Source: Pseudomonadota bacterium (GTDB lineage: Bacteria > Pseudomonadota > Gammaproteobacteria > Burkholderiales > Burkholderiaceae_C). Taken from it: a DNA stretch of 64,000 nt. Position 1 is the first letter of the stretch; every line of letters begins with the position of its first letter. This document shows, piece by piece, positions 1-8,531 of the stretch. A program made the translations under genes and the position numbers. Where the stretch lies: the NCBI GenBank assembly GCA_018241265.1, contig JAFEEF010000049.1, forward strand, positions 1 through 64,000. Reading direction: 5' to 3'. The notes under the pieces were generated by a model. That model did not search any database, was not told the origin of the DNA, and saw only the letters and a list, made by a program, of their open reading frames with translations.

Positions 1-1
1 C

Positions 2-802
2 CGCGCCACATCTCGACTCTACCAGCAACTGGCACGCGACACGACTCCTTTGCTGGTGGAGTTGGACAACGCGCTGGGGAATTTGGGCGCGCTTGGCGCA
101 AGAACATCGGGACGCTTGCGAATCAATGTGTCGGAGATCGCTGCGGGCGAACTGATGCGAGAGATTGTTCCTGCCTTCGTCGAACGCCATCCCGACGTCC
201 AATTGGATCTAGTCACCGAGGGCAAACTGGTGGATATAGTCGCGGAGGGTTTCGATGCTGGCGTGAGGCTCGGCGAGGCGCTACCGCAAGACATGGTGGC
301 GGTTCCGTTCGGTGGCGACGTGCGCTTTATCGTGGTCGCGTCACAGGAGTACCTGATGCAGCACGGCACCCCGCACACTCCAGATGCGCTGGCGTTGCAT
401 CATTGCATCCGCTTTCGGTTGCCCAGTGGCAAGCTATATCGCTGGGAGTTCGAGCGCCAGCGACAACCACTAAGGGTTGATGTACCTGGTTCATTGACGC
501 TCGATCAGATCGGGTTGATGGTCGATGCAGCAGTGAAAGGACTGGGCCTCGCCTACGTATGGGCTGCGAAGGCGGAGGCGGAAATTGCCGCAGGCCGGCT
601 GGTCGCGGTGCTTGATGACTGGACGCCGCCGATTGCGGGCCATCATCTGTATTACCCGAGCAGACGCCTCGTACCTGTTGCGCTACGGGCGTTCATTGAG
701 GTGCTACGCGAGGTAGAAGCACGGCGCGCGCCCGCGAAGGCAAGAGTGACGACGACCTCAACGTTGGGTAAAGCGAAAAAGGTCAGCGATCGTCGGCGGT
801 GA
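2..802 (+). CDS. LysR-family transcriptional regulator, 5' end outside window
   Basis: The frame is open from the first bases of the window, so the winged-helix DNA-binding head is missing and only the effector-binding part is seen. The 266 visible residues begin in the linker region (LYQQLARD, then a leucine-rich helix) and continue through the periplasmic-binding-protein-like LysR substrate domain (GRLRINVSE; FDAGVRLGE; the late segment DAAVKGLGLAYVW is typical). It ends in a short basic tail (KKVSDRRR). It is probably a DNA-binding regulator of a neighbouring gene upstream of the window; the effector is unknown. It converges on the next LysR gene, 154 bases away. Base composition is less GC-rich than the genes after 5 kb. 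Confidence 0.85.
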   Translation, partial: RATSRLYQQLARDTTPLLVELDNALGNLGALGARTSGRLRINVSEIAAGELMREIVPAFVERHPDVQLDLVTEGKLVDIVAEGFDAGVRLGEALPQDMVAVPFGGDVRFIVVASQEYLMQHGTPHTPDALALHHCIRFRLPSGKLYRWEFERQRQPLRVDVPGSLTLDQIGLMVDAAVKGLGLAYVWAAKAEAEIAAGRLVAVLDDWTPPIAGHHLYYPSRRLVPVALRAFIEVLREVEARRAPAKARVTTTSTLGKAKKVSDRRR

Positions 803-956
803 AGCCGGAGGCTCCACGCGAGGCGGGTCAGTTGCTTTGGGGGTTCGCCAAGGCAGACGCGCCAGCACCAGAATGATGTTGATCGCACTCATTCCACAGA
901 GTACGGCACGGGTTGCAAGTGCGCCTCGCTCGTAACCTAGCGCACGACATTGCTGT

Positions 957-1880
957 CTACTTAGACTCAGTGGAGCTGATTCCACGCAGGACTTCCTTGA
1001 GACGCGGCGTGGCGAAATCAAGAAAGCGGCGCATTTTCAACGGCATCTGCCGACGTGTTACGTGAACCAGATGAACGGGGGCCGGTTCGGGCTCATATTC
1101 CTCAAAAAAGATTTGTAGCTCACCCCGTTTGACCGCTTCAGCCGCTTGGTAGTGCAACAGCCGAACGACACCAACTCTACAGACTGCCGCCTGCGCCGCA
1201 ACTTCAGCAGTCGTTACGGTGAGACGCGGCTGGATGGAGACATCCATCACAGCACCTGATCGGGGATTTCGGAAACGCCAAGACGGCGAGGGCATGGGAG
1301 TATCCACGGCTACGCAGGGCAGGCGAATTAGATCATTGGGTGTCCGCGGCTTGCCACGGCCGGCAAGGAGCGTGGGGCTGGCACACGTCACTGTACGCAT
1401 CACCCCGATTTGTGTTGCCACCATCGAACTATCGTGAAGTTTCCCGATGCGTACTGCCATGTCCACGTGGTCGCCGATGAGGTCTACGTTGCGGTCGGCC
1501 AAGAGGAGTCGGATGCTGATTTCAGGGAATGTTGCCAGGAAGTCGGCAACAACGGGCAACACATGCAGGCGTCCGAACATATTGGGCGCGGTGACCACCA
1601 ACTCGCCTTTGGGCGCAGTGAACTCACCGGCCGCTTCGCGCTCGACTTCTTCGACCTCTTCGAGGATGCGACGCGCTGCCGCTACGTAGGCGATACCCGC
1701 GTCTGTCAGCGTGAGCTTTCGAGTTGTGCGGATCAAAAGCCGCGTGCCGAGCAGTGCTTCAAGGTCCGAAATCTTGCGGCTGAGGGTGGCCAGCGGCACC
1801 TGTAAAGCTCGTCCTGCCGCAGACAGGCTACCTCTTTCCGTCACTGCCACCAGCATCGACATGGCTTCCAAACGATCCAT
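957..1880 (-). CDS. LysR-family transcriptional regulator
   Basis: Complete 307-residue LysR protein. The N-terminal winged helix (residues 1-60, with SAAGRALQVPLATLSRKISDLE) is followed by the linker helix and a substrate-binding domain. It is transcribed divergently from the AhpD-family gene at 2002, with 121 bases between the starts. That gap holds an 11-of-12 inverted repeat (1887-1944), the usual arrangement for a LysR protein that represses itself and activates its divergent neighbour. I infer that it controls the 2002-4615 operon. The ligand cannot be read from sequence. Confidence 0.9.
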   Translation of the reverse strand: MDRLEAMSMLVAVTERGSLSAAGRALQVPLATLSRKISDLEALLGTRLLIRTTRKLTLTDAGIAYVAAARRILEEVEEVEREAAGEFTAPKGELVVTAPNMFGRLHVLPVVADFLATFPEISIRLLLADRNVDLIGDHVDMAVRIGKLHDSSMVATQIGVMRTVTCASPTLLAGRGKPRTPNDLIRLPCVAVDTPMPSPSWRFRNPRSGAVMDVSIQPRLTVTTAEVAAQAAVCRVGVVRLLHYQAAEAVKRGELQIFFEEYEPEPAPVHLVHVTRRQMPLKMRRFLDFATPRLKEVLRGISSTESK

Positions 1881-1886
1881 TTCATT

Positions 1887-1944
1887 CTTCCATATTTCGG
1901 TAGATAGCTTCCTAAATTTACCTGATTATCAAGAAAGATGGAAG
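1887..1944. promoter_or_regulatory. Probable LysR operator, long inverted repeat in divergent promoter
   Basis: CTTCCATATTTC (1887-1898) is matched in inverted orientation by GAAAGATGGAAG (1933-1944), 11 of 12 positions, with a 34-base AT-rich centre. It lies between the divergent starts at 1880 and 2002. Spacing and position suit a LysR tetramer contacting recognition and activation sites. No convincing -35/-10 pair could be fixed within it. Confidence 0.55.
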
Positions 1945-2001
1945 CGGACATGATGCGACTCACCGAGCCAATCCCGGTTCGCGACACAGAAGGAGAACGC
2001 A

Positions 2002-2547
2002 ATGTCCCGTGTTTCTATCCCCGCTCTCGATGCCGCCCCTGAAGCGTCGAAGCCAATCCTGGATGCCGTACACAAGCAGCTCGGTGTCGTCCCCAACCTG
2101 TTCCGCTTGATCGGCAGCAGCCCCGCCGCGCTTGCGGGCTTTACCAGCTTCCAAGGGGCGCTGTCGAAGACCCTCGACGTCAAGACACGCGAGCGGATCG
2201 CGCTGGCGGTGGCACAAGTCAACGGCTGCGATTACTGCTTGTCGGCTCACACCTACCTCGGCATCAACCTCGCGAAGATCAGCCCGGAGGAAATCGCGCT
2301 GAACCGCAAGGGGGAATCGGGCGATATGAAGGCCAACGCAGCAGTGAGCTTCGCTGCCAAGGTGGCGCGCGAACGGGGCCACGTCGGCGATGGAGACATC
2401 GCCGTCGTGCGCAACGCTGGTTTCACTGATGCGCAGATCGTGGAGATCGTCGCGCTGGTTGCCGAAAACAGCTTCACCAACTACCTCAACGAGGTCGCCA
2501 AGACCGACATCGATTTCCCCGTCGTGCATGCTGCCGAAGCCGCGTGA
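2002..2547 (+). CDS. AhpD-like / carboxymuconolactone decarboxylase family protein
   Basis: 181-residue all-alpha protein of the CMD/AhpD fold. The redox pair C76-D-Y-C79 followed by H83 (NGCDYCLSAH) is the AhpD peroxidase signature, so a thiol-dependent peroxidase or disulfide reductase role is likely. Members of the family act on peroxides or on reactive organic molecules. The start is set by the ribosome-binding sequence GGAG nine bases before the ATG. It is the first gene of a probable four-gene operon (2002-4615) with a PPOX-like flavoprotein, a DUF1348 protein and an alpha/beta hydrolase. This combination suggests detoxification of a reactive or oxidised organic compound under control of the divergent LysR protein. 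Confidence 0.88.
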   Translation: MSRVSIPALDAAPEASKPILDAVHKQLGVVPNLFRLIGSSPAALAGFTSFQGALSKTLDVKTRERIALAVAQVNGCDYCLSAHTYLGINLAKISPEEIALNRKGESGDMKANAAVSFAAKVARERGHVGDGDIAVVRNAGFTDAQIVEIVALVAENSFTNYLNEVAKTDIDFPVVHAAEAA

Positions 2548-2555
2548 TGCAAATC

Positions 2556-2582
2556 GGGCCGGGGCTGCTCAAGCTCCGGCCC
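2556..2582 (+). other. Intercistronic hairpin
   Basis: GGGCCGGGG (2556-2564) can pair with CTCCGGCCC (2574-2582), one G-U pair, loop of nine. It sits in the 51-base gap between the AhpD and PPOX genes. No T-run follows, so this is not a standard terminator. It could stabilise the upstream message or reduce read-through. Confidence 0.4.
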
Positions 2583-2598
2583 GCATCGGAGACCTGTC

Positions 2599-3231
2599 AT
2601 GTCCTATGGGTTTCTCGATATTGCCGTGACTCCCAGCGTTAGAGCTGTGCAGGCCAAGCTGGGTGTCGATCACGTTTGGCGAGCTTTCAAGGGCCACCGC
2701 AAGTTCGATCGCTTCACCGAGAGTGAAGCTGCTTTCATTGCCGACCGTGACAGCTTCTACCTGGCAACGGTCTCCCAGACGGGATGGCCGTATATTCAAC
2801 ATCGCGGCGGTCCGCGTGGCTTCCTCAAGTTGCTGGACGACCGCACGCTTGCCTTCGCCGACTATCGCGGCAACCGCCAGTACGTCAGCGCGGGCAACCT
2901 CGCTGCCGACAACCGGGCATGCCTGTTTCTCATGGACTACGCCCGCCGAGCACGGCTTAAGGCTTACGTCCACGTTGAAACCCTGGCGCTCGATACAGAC
3001 CCGGCGCTGACCGAACTCGTCACCGTCGCGGGCTATATCGCCAAGCTCGAACGCATCTTTCGGCTGCGCCTGGAAACCTTCGACTGGAATTGTCCGCAGC
3101 ACATCACGCCACGCTTCACCGAACAGGAAGTGAGTGGGGCCGTCCATCCGCTCCGCGATCGGCTGGCCCAACTCGAAACCGAAAACGCCGAGCTACGTGC
3201 TCGACTCGCCAACTATGGAGATGCCCAATGA
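2599..3231 (+). CDS. Pyridoxamine 5'-phosphate oxidase-like flavoprotein with C-terminal coiled coil
   Basis: 210 residues. Residues ~40-135 form the split-barrel FMN-binding fold of the PPOX-like superfamily ([20 protein letters not shown], then [15 protein letters not shown] and [10 protein letters not shown]). Such proteins usually bind FMN or F420 and reduce small molecules; this subgroup is often annotated as an uncharacterised pyridoxamine 5'-phosphate oxidase relative and probably does not make PLP. An unusual feature is the final ~25 residues, a heptad-like helix ([16 protein letters not shown]) that could form a coiled coil. The gene follows the AhpD-family gene, and its stop overlaps the next start (ATGA). 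A flavin reductase partner role is inferred. Confidence 0.85.
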   Translation: MSYGFLDIAVTPSVRAVQAKLGVDHVWRAFKGHRKFDRFTESEAAFIADRDSFYLATVSQTGWPYIQHRGGPRGFLKLLDDRTLAFADYRGNRQYVSAGNLAADNRACLFLMDYARRARLKAYVHVETLALDTDPALTELVTVAGYIAKLERIFRLRLETFDWNCPQHITPRFTEQEVSGAVHPLRDRLAQLETENAELRARLANYGDAQ

Positions 3232-3698
3232 GCACTCAACGTCCCCCTTTGCCACCCTTCACCACGGAAACCGCGATCGAAAAGGTCCGCTTGGCCGAGG
3301 ATGGCTGGAACAGTCGCGATCCGGAAAAGGTCGCGCTCGCCTACACCGTCGATAGCCACTGGCGGAATCGAGCCGAGTTCGTGCAAGGGCGCGAAGCGAT
3401 CGTCGGTTTCTTGACGCGCAAGTGGCAGCGTGAACTCGATTACCGACTTATCAAGGAATTGTGGGGGTTCCGTGAGAACCGTATGGCTGTCCGCTTCGCT
3501 TATGAATGGCATGACGACAGCGGCAATTGGTTCCGCTCCTATGGTAACGAAAACTGGGAGTTCGACGAGAACGGCTTGATGCGTCGCCGGTTTGCGTGCA
3601 TCAACGATACCCCCATCCGCGCCGGCGACCGCCGCTTTCATTGGCCGCTTGGCCGCCGTCCTGACGATCACCCCGGCCTCAGCGCCCTGGGTTTCTGA
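3228..3698 (+). CDS. DUF1348 family protein (NTF2-like fold)
   Basis: 156 residues starting at an ATG that overlaps the preceding stop by four bases, which indicates translational coupling. The sequence matches the DUF1348 / nuclear-transport-factor-2-like small alpha+beta barrel ([53 protein letters not shown]). This family has no established reaction, but the fold commonly forms a pocket that binds hydrophobic small molecules. Conservation of the W/R/E-rich core indicates an intact protein. In this operon it may bind or isomerise the compound handled by the neighbouring flavoprotein and hydrolase. Confidence 0.85.
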   Translation: MSTQRPPLPPFTTETAIEKVRLAEDGWNSRDPEKVALAYTVDSHWRNRAEFVQGREAIVGFLTRKWQRELDYRLIKELWGFRENRMAVRFAYEWHDDSGNWFRSYGNENWEFDENGLMRRRFACINDTPIRAGDRRFHWPLGRRPDDHPGLSALGF

Positions 3699-3754
3699 CC
3701 GTCTCAACCTTCACCTACATCTTGCCGGCGCCTCTGGCGATCGGCGATACGAGC

Positions 3755-4615
3755 ATGGCAATGACACACACGACCTACCACACCGCCGACGTTGACGGCT
3801 TTAGCGTGTTTTATCGGGAGGCTGGCGACCGCGCCAAACCGACCCTCCTATTGCTGCATGGGTTTCCAACGTCCAGCCATATGTTCCGCGATCTGATCCC
3901 GCTGCTGGCCGACCGCTTCCATCTGGTTGCACCTGATCTACCGGGCTTCGGCCTGTCAGCCTTGCCGGCACGAGAGCAGTTTGCCTATACCTTCGACAAC
4001 CTCGCCAAAGCCATCAGCCGCTTTACGGAAGTCATCGGCTTGAGCCACTTTGCGGTCTACATCTTCGACTACGGTGCGCCAACCGGCCTGCGGCTGGCAA
4101 TGGCCCACCCCGAGCGCATCACGGCCATCATTACGCAGAACGGCAATGCGTACGAAGAAGGCTTGAGCGAGGGATGGAACCCGATCGAGCGATATTGGCG
4201 TGACCCAAGCGACGCCAATCGCCAAGCCCTTCGCGAGTTGCTGACGCCAACGTCAATCCGCTGGCAGTATGAGCATGGCGTCTCGGACACGGCGAAAATC
4301 TCGCCGGACGGCATCGCACTCGATGCTTGGTACATGCTGCGCCCGCAGGCCGATGAAGTGCAGCTTGACCTTATGCTCGACTATGCAAGCAACGTTGCTC
4401 TTTACCCGGCCTTCCAAGCGTACTTCCGGCAGCACCAACCACGGCTGTTGGCTATTTGGGGGAAGCACGATCCGTTCTTCCTGCCACCCGGCGCCGAAGC
4501 CTACAGGCGAGACATCCCGAGCGCCGAGATTCGCTTTTTCGACACGGGGCACTTTGCACTGGAGACTCACGCGAAGGAAATCTCAGAAGTCATTATTCAG
4601 TTCCTGGTGCAGTAA
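3755..4615 (+). CDS. Alpha/beta hydrolase with aspartate nucleophile (dehalogenase/epoxide-hydrolase type)
   Basis: 286 residues from ATG 3755; a TTG at 3722 in frame is less likely. The oxyanion motif HGFP is at 35-38. The nucleophile-elbow position holds D105 in IFDYGAP rather than serine, the acid is likely D239 (WGKHDPFF) and the base H266 (DTGHFALE). An aspartate nucleophile points to the haloalkane dehalogenase / epoxide hydrolase branch rather than to esterases. The elbow lacks the usual first glycine (IFDYG), so its activity should not be taken as certain. It is the last gene of the LysR-linked operon; 66 bases downstream begins a broken LysR gene. Confidence 0.85.
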   Translation: MAMTHTTYHTADVDGFSVFYREAGDRAKPTLLLLHGFPTSSHMFRDLIPLLADRFHLVAPDLPGFGLSALPAREQFAYTFDNLAKAISRFTEVIGLSHFAVYIFDYGAPTGLRLAMAHPERITAIITQNGNAYEEGLSEGWNPIERYWRDPSDANRQALRELLTPTSIRWQYEHGVSDTAKISPDGIALDAWYMLRPQADEVQLDLMLDYASNVALYPAFQAYFRQHQPRLLAIWGKHDPFFLPPGAEAYRRDIPSAEIRFFDTGHFALETHAKEISEVIIQFLVQ

Positions 4616-4681
4616 AGAACCGGGGCGAGCGGCTATGCCAGACACCTGTCGGCGCCGTCTGCACAAGACAAAGGTATGGAT

Positions 4682-4849
4682 ATGGAGCTTCGTCATCTTC
4701 GCTGCTTCCTCGCCGTAGCTGAAGAGCTCCACTTTGCCCGTGCGGCCGAGCGATTACATATAGAACAATCCTCCGCTGAGGAAGCAAGCCTACTTGGCTT
4801 CACGAAGAATTCCCGGCTCGGTCGATCGAGCGAACCCTCCCGGGTGTGA
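4682..4849 (+). pseudogene. Truncated LysR regulator, N-terminal remnant
   Basis: From ATG 4682 the reading frame gives a textbook LysR start (MELRHLRCFLAVAEELHF, then ARAAERLHIEQS). After residue ~31 the similarity stops abruptly in the recognition helix, where SPLSRAIKxLE would be expected, and the frame continues through unrelated residues to a TGA at 4847. The rest of the gene is absent. The break falls where the less GC-rich block at the left of the window gives way to very GC-rich sequence, so it probably marks a deletion or recombination junction. Confidence 0.75.
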
Positions 4850-5044
4850 CCGATGGGAGAAAGAGGCAGTCAGCGCTGCGAGCAGTTGCTCGGGAAATCG
4901 TGGTCATAAGTCGCACATCGGCGCTGAACTCAAGCGTCGAGAGTGCGACTGAATTCGGCCACAACGCGCCAGCGCCGAAGACATGCAAGCGCCAACGTTG
5001 CATGATCGAGGCCCCGCAGCCGCCCTTCCGGCCCGGGACGCTCG
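4850..5044. other. Gene-free junction region
   Basis: With the LysR remnant, the interval 4616-5044 contains no complete gene. From 4850 I see no recognisable coding sequence, terminator or repeat. The composition shifts from mixed to strongly GC-rich towards 5045. The promoter of the large regulator at 5045 should lie here, but no convincing -35/-10 pair could be picked out. Confidence 0.4.
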
Positions 5045-8000
5045 ATGGACCCGGTCGACCCCCACGGCTCGCAAGATGGCCCTGCGCCTACGGTAGGGCT
5101 GCATCTGCTCGGGCCGCCTCGCTGGCGGTCCGGAGCGGAGCGCAGCGGCTCGCTCACCTGCAAGGACGCCGCGCTGCTCGCCTTGCTCGCGGTCGGCGGA
5201 CCGAGGACGCGCGAGTCGCTGGCCGGCACCTTGTGGCCATCCAAATCGCAGGCAGCCGCCCACACCAATCTGCGCCAGCGCCTGATGCGCTTGCGTGATT
5301 CGATCGCGCCCTGGTTGTTCGACGACGGACCGCTGTTTCGGCTGTCCGACGACGTCCGCGTCGACGTGCGCGACATCGGCGCGCTGCCGACGGACGAGCT
5401 GCTCGCGCTCGGCGAGCTGCTCGCCGGATGCGACTTCGACGACAACGAGGCGCTGGACGCATGGGTACGCCAGCAGCGCGAGGCTTGTCGGCATTCCCGT
5501 GCGGACCTGCTCGAACGGCGCTCCATCGAGGCGGAGCGGAGCAACCGGCTCACGTTGGCGCTCGCACTCAATCGAGCTTCCCTCGAGCTGCTGCCGCTGC
5601 GCGAGTCGGCGTGGCGCCGGCAGATGGAGTTGCACTACCTGAATGCCGATCATGCCGCTGCGATCGAGGCCTTCGAAGGCCTGGAGCAGATGCTGCGCAA
5701 CGAACGCGGCGGGCATCCGAGCCCCGAGACCCTGGAGCTGCTGCAGACGATCGAAAGCGCGCAGCAGGCGCCGCGCATGCGGCGCGGCAGCGTGCCGGCT
5801 TGCCTGCGGGTGCCGCCGGTGCTGGTGGGTCGCGAGCGCGAGCGCGACGAGATGAGCAACGCATGGGACGAAGGGCGCGCCTTCGTCGTCTGGGCCGATG
5901 CCGGCCTGGGCAAGACCAGGCTGCTCGCCGAGCATGTGCGGCATCGCAGCGGCACCGTGCTCGAGCACGGCCTGCTGGGCGATGCGCAGACGCCCTATGC
6001 GCTGCTCGCGCGGTTGCTGCGCACCGTGCTCGCGCGCCATCCGCCGACGCGACCGCTCGACGATTTCGCGCGCCGCGAGCTGGCCCGCATCGTCCCCGAC
6101 CTGGGCCCGGCCGCGCCGGCGCCGGCGCAGCAGGCCATCCTCTGGCATGCGATCGAACAAGGGCTCGCCGCGGCGGTCGCGGCCGGACTGGAAGCGCTCG
6201 TCGTCGACGATCTCCATCTGGCCGACATCGCCTCCCTCGAGACCTTGCGCTGGCTCGCGGGGCATGGCGGGCTGACCGGTTTGCGCTTCGGGTTCGCGAC
6301 CCGGCCGATGGACGCCGGCCCGGTCGGCGAGGTCTGGCGGGAATGGCTGGGCGCATCGCAGCGGCCGGTCTGGATCGTGCTGCAGGCCTTGTCGGCCGAA
6401 GACGTCGCGACGCTGCTCGGCACGCTCGCCTTGCCCGAGTTCTCGTCGAGCGATCTCGCACCGCAGCTCTTCCGGCACGCCGGCGGCCATCCGATGTTCA
6501 CGCTGGAGACGCTGAAGGCGCGGCTGCTCGACGCGCCGGGTACCGGCGACGAGCTGCCGCGGCCGGCGTCGGTGCAGCAGCAGCTCGACCAGCGCCTGGC
6601 GACGCTGTCGAGCGCCGCACTCGACCTGATGCGCGTCGCGGCCGTGTGCGGCGAAGACCTGACGGGCGAACGCGCCGCCGATCTCCTCGGCCGCAAGCTG
6701 CTCGACCTGAGCGGGCCATGGCAGGAGCTGGAAGCGGCCCACGTGCTCGTCGACCTGCGCTTCGCGCACGACCTGGTGCGCGACAGCGCGTTGCGGCTGA
6801 CCCCGAAGGCCGTGCGGCGGCCGCTGCATCGCGCCTTGGCGCGCCTGCTCGCCGCCGACGGCGACGCTGCGCAGGGGCGCGTCGCGGCCCACTGGGAGGC
6901 AGCGGAGCAGTGGGCCGAAGCGGCGGCCGCGTGGCGGGTGGCCGGCATCGGCGCGCGCTACGCGGGCCGCATGGACGAGCATGGCGCGCTGCTGGAGAGA
7001 GCAGCGGATTGCTTCCGGCGCGCCGGCGACGTCGCCGGGGAGTTCGATGCCCGGCTGCCGGCGATCGACAGCCTGATGTTGCGCGAGGGCACGGCGGCCG
7101 TGCTCGACGAACTGACGCGGCTCGACGAGATCGCGTGTACGCCCGATCGGCAACTGCAGGTGATCCTGGTGCGCATCCATGCCTGCGTCGTCGGCGACCG
7201 GGTGGCGGATGCGCTCGCGCTCTCGCGGACGGCGCTGGCGATGGCGCCGGCCTTTCCTGCGTTGCATGCGGATGCGAGCTGCCTGCGCGGCATGGCGCTC
7301 GCACAGAGCGGGGCCGTCGACGAGGCGATCGCCGTCCTGGGCGAGGCCGTCGAACTCGCGCGCCGCGCCGGCGACCAGTCGCAGATGCTGCGAGCGGCCA
7401 GCGGGCTGGCGGGTGCGTATGGACAGACCGGTCGCTATGCCGATGCCGTCGCGATGCAGCGCGACAGCCTGGCGCTCGCGCGCGACATCGGCGACGCGAG
7501 CCAGGTAGCGTTGTGCGAAGCCAACCTCGCGACCTGTCTCGGCATGGCCGGCGATCCGTACGGCTGCTACCGGCATGCGGTGCAGGCGCGCGACGGCTAC
7601 CGGGCGATGGGGCCGCTCGGCACCGGGCTGTACGGCAGCCTCAACCTGATCGACGTCGGCTGCGGGGCGGCCTATTTCGGCCGCTTCGACGAGGCGCTGG
7701 AGGCGCTGCAGGCGTCGCTGCGGATCTTCGGCGACCAGACCAACCGCAACCCCGTGGCCAAGGTGCGCATGGCGCTGGCCGATCTGTGGAGCCGTCTCGG
7801 CCGCAACGACGAGGCGCGGGCCGTGATGAGCGCGGTCCAGACCCCGCTGTCGCCGCTGTGGCATGCGCTCGTGCATCTGAAGCGGGCGCAGCTCGACGGC
7901 GCGAACGGGCGTCCCGTCGCGCCGCACCTCGAGCAGGTGCGCAGCCTGCTCGACGCGAACCCGGGGCTCGACGAGCAGTCGTCGCTGTGGGCCGACTGGT

Positions 8001-8407
8001 CCCGCTACGGCGATCCGGTTCCGGTCGTCCAGGCCTTGCGCCGCGTGCGCGCACGCTGCGAGCGCCTCGGCCAGCTCGGCCCCGCGCGGATGCTGGCGCT
8101 GCGCGAGATCGCGCGCTGCCTGGAGCCGGCTGCCGAGGCGTGTCGACCGGCCGCGGCGGCGCTCGTGGCGCAGCTGATCCCGCTGGTCGAGAACGGCCTG
8201 CACGTCAGCGCCTATCCGCCCGAAGCCTGGCTCGTGCTGGCGCTCGCCTGCGACCAGCAGGGGCGCGCGGAGGCGGCGCAGCAATGTCGATCCACGGCCG
8301 TGCGGTGGATACGCGAACGCGCGCTGCCGAACGTGCCCGCGGACTATCGCGCGTCGTTCCTGGAGGGCAATCCGGTCAATCGGATACTGCTGGCGACCGC
8401 CGACTGA
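5045..8407 (+). CDS. Large BTAD-AAA ATPase transcriptional regulator
   Basis: 1120 residues, start ATG 5045. Residues ~17-105 form a winged-helix-like domain (LHLLGPPRW; TRESLAGTLWPS; LRQRLMRLR). Residues ~110-240 form a bacterial transcriptional activator domain of helical repeats (LLPLRESAWRRQMELHY). An ATPase follows with a Walker A at 284-291 (ADAGLGKT) and a hydrophobic Walker B with two aspartates near 388 (VVDDLHLAD). The C-terminal half is leucine/alanine-rich helical repeats of TPR type. This is the architecture of SARP/MalT-like signal-integrating activators, in which nucleotide and an inducer control oligomerisation. Its target is unknown; the PEP-CTERM and lipoprotein genes directly downstream are candidates. 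Confidence 0.85.
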   Translation: MDPVDPHGSQDGPAPTVGLHLLGPPRWRSGAERSGSLTCKDAALLALLAVGGPRTRESLAGTLWPSKSQAAAHTNLRQRLMRLRDSIAPWLFDDGPLFRLSDDVRVDVRDIGALPTDELLALGELLAGCDFDDNEALDAWVRQQREACRHSRADLLERRSIEAERSNRLTLALALNRASLELLPLRESAWRRQMELHYLNADHAAAIEAFEGLEQMLRNERGGHPSPETLELLQTIESAQQAPRMRRGSVPACLRVPPVLVGRERERDEMSNAWDEGRAFVVWADAGLGKTRLLAEHVRHRSGTVLEHGLLGDAQTPYALLARLLRTVLARHPPTRPLDDFARRELARIVPDLGPAAPAPAQQAILWHAIEQGLAAAVAAGLEALVVDDLHLADIASLETLRWLAGHGGLTGLRFGFATRPMDAGPVGEVWREWLGASQRPVWIVLQALSAEDVATLLGTLALPEFSSSDLAPQLFRHAGGHPMFTLETLKARLLDAPGTGDELPRPASVQQQLDQRLATLSSAALDLMRVAAVCGEDLTGERAADLLGRKLLDLSGPWQELEAAHVLVDLRFAHDLVRDSALRLTPKAVRRPLHRALARLLAADGDAAQGRVAAHWEAAEQWAEAAAAWRVAGIGARYAGRMDEHGALLERAADCFRRAGDVAGEFDARLPAIDSLMLREGTAAVLDELTRLDEIACTPDRQLQVILVRIHACVVGDRVADALALSRTALAMAPAFPALHADASCLRGMALAQSGAVDEAIAVLGEAVELARRAGDQSQMLRAASGLAGAYGQTGRYADAVAMQRDSLALARDIGDASQVALCEANLATCLGMAGDPYGCYRHAVQARDGYRAMGPLGTGLYGSLNLIDVGCGAAYFGRFDEALEALQASLRIFGDQTNRNPVAKVRMALADLWSRLGRNDEARAVMSAVQTPLSPLWHALVHLKRAQLDGANGRPVAPHLEQVRSLLDANPGLDEQSSLWADWSRYGDPVPVVQALRRVRARCERLGQLGPARMLALREIARCLEPAAEACRPAAAALVAQLIPLVENGLHVSAYPPEAWLVLALACDQQGRAEAAQQCRSTAVRWIRERALPNVPADYRASFLEGNPVNRILLATAD

Positions 8408-8531
8408 ATGTCGCTCGGACCGATCACGCCGCAGTCACGGCCCGCTTCCTAGGATGGCTCGGCCGGCATAGCGCTGCCCGCGAGCCGCCGGCGGCACGAT
8501 GACGCGGGCAGCTTCCCACACCGGAGGTCCC

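Noticed and set aside
2556..2582. Rho-independent terminator
   Set aside because: The stem has no T-run and lies inside an operon.
4904..8284. 1126-residue open frame on the minus strand, antisense to the large regulator
   Set aside because: The protein is low-complexity and arginine/alanine/histidine-rich with no domain, as happens opposite GC-rich genes. The plus strand has clear BTAD and ATPase motifs.
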